From an uncultured Alphaproteobacteria bacterium (GTDB lineage Bacteria; Pseudomonadota; Alphaproteobacteria; UBA8366; GCA-2717185), in assembly GCA_943788635.1 (NCBI GenBank), contig CALSRA010000036.1, positions 1 through 64,000 of the forward strand: 64,000 nucleotides of DNA. The letters are read 5' to 3'. Of the stretch, positions 63,567 through 64,000 are shown one piece after another. Both the position numbers and the translations under genes were made by a program. Every line of letters begins with the position of its first letter. The first letter of the stretch is position 1. Under the pieces are notes generated by a model. It had not been told where the DNA came from, ran no database searches, and saw nothing but the letters and a program-made list of their open reading frames with translations.

Positions 63567-64000
63567 CGCAGCAGATCCCGAAGACCAATTGAATCATTGG
63601 CGAGGTCCGCTGCCGATGGGGTTTTGTCCATCGTCATCAAACGTTTGACCATGCGCATGTCACGGGAGCGGTTGAGACCGATTGCGCCGGTTATTGTTTC
63701 ACCTTCTCTTTGGAACAGGATGCCGTCGCGCGCCGCGATGTTGCCCCGCTCGATCATGTCGCCCCATGCCAGAGGGGCGCCGCAAACCTGCAGATTGACG
63801 TCGAACTGGTCCGACCAGAACCATGGTACTTCGGAGAAGATCTCATCCCGGCCGCACATGTTTCGAGCTGCTGCAATGGCCTGGTTCTGCGCATTCTGCC
63901 AGGATTCCAGCCGAATGTGACGCTCCAGGCGTGGATTGAAATGGCTGGTGACGTCGCCGGCGGCATAAATCGCCGGGTCGGACGTACGGCAAAATGCATC
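63563..64000 (-). CDS. FAD-dependent ferredoxin reductase, C-terminal part (5-prime end beyond window)
   Basis: Partial gene entering from the right edge. The visible 145 codons begin DAFCRTSDPAIYAAGDVTSH, the second FAD motif (T-x-x-x-x-I-Y-A-x-G-D-V) of oxygenase-coupled NAD(H)-dependent reductases. WQNAQNQAIAAARNM follows, then EVPWFWSDQFDVNLQ, the hallmark of the C-terminal Reductase_C domain. It would carry electrons from NAD(P)H to a ferredoxin of a P450 or ring-hydroxylating oxygenase; the oxygenase is not in the window. Confidence 0.88.
   Translation of the reverse strand, partial: DAFCRTSDPAIYAAGDVTSHFNPRLERHIRLESWQNAQNQAIAAARNMCGRDEIFSEVPWFWSDQFDVNLQVCGAPLAWGDMIERGNIAARDGILFQREGETITGAIGLNRSRDMRMVKRLMTMDKTPSAADLANDSIGLRDLLR

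Overview
The window looks like chromosomal DNA of an aerobic, heterotrophic alphaproteobacterium, most plausibly of the Rhodospirillales. The reasons are a DUF1491 gene next to xerC, a STAS-MlaE fusion followed by mlaF/mlaD and a separate lipoprotein, a TAXI-TRAP transporter, GC-rich codon use and many small scavenging operons. There are no rRNA genes and no complete tRNA genes. TGA ends many genes normally, so the general code is standard.

Layout. 0-2.4 kb: xerC, a DUF1491 gene and a beta-hydroxyacid dehydrogenase. 2.5-6.6 kb: phosphonate catabolism (phnW, phnA), then a glycerophosphodiesterase and a Ca/Na exchanger on the other strand. 6.8-14.5 kb: two tandem cupins, a DsbA-fold isomerase, a GNAT enzyme, a ceramidase-like membrane protein, an FAD oxidoreductase with an MFS exporter, a thioredoxin-fold protein read through an in-frame TGA, and an alpha/beta hydrolase. 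14.55-19.3 kb is a scrambled mobile region of lower GC: iteron-like repeats, a relic of a mobilisation gene, a truncated LysR gene joined to an NRPS fragment, an intact IS21-family element and a tRNA 3-prime fragment. 19.3-22.3 kb: a glycine betaine ABC transporter. 22.3-31.1 kb: a GntR regulator with an FAD/Fe-S D-2-hydroxyacid dehydrogenase, divergent from serine-glyoxylate aminotransferase across two perfect palindromic operators, then D-tartrate dehydratase, an orphan TctC protein and a D-aminoacylase-type hydrolase. 31-37 kb: a truncated phosphoesterase, a creatininase-family enzyme, apt and the Mla-type lipid transport operon. 37-43 kb: a class III aminotransferase, the TAXI-TRAP transporter and a UspA protein. 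43-59 kb is notable for broken genes: a formylglycine-generating-type protein, a PAS histidine kinase, a TorA/BisC-type molybdoenzyme, an IlvD/Edd dehydratase and a luciferase-like monooxygenase all carry frameshifts. 59-64 kb: an aldo/keto reductase, an SDR, an FAH-family hydrolase, a nitroreductase, a SnoaL-like protein, a MAPEG protein and the C-terminal end of a ferredoxin reductase.

The most interesting item is the redoxin-domain gene at 12577-13143 on the minus strand. Its UxxC active site falls on an in-frame TGA, and 5 nt downstream lies a two-part hairpin with a GGUC apical loop of the kind bound by SelB in E. coli fdhF. ORF-based annotation would split it into two meaningless pieces. 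The density of disrupted genes (mlaD, a LysR gene, a phosphoesterase and the five above) points either to ongoing gene decay or to consensus errors, and this affects how every gene at 43-59 kb should be read.
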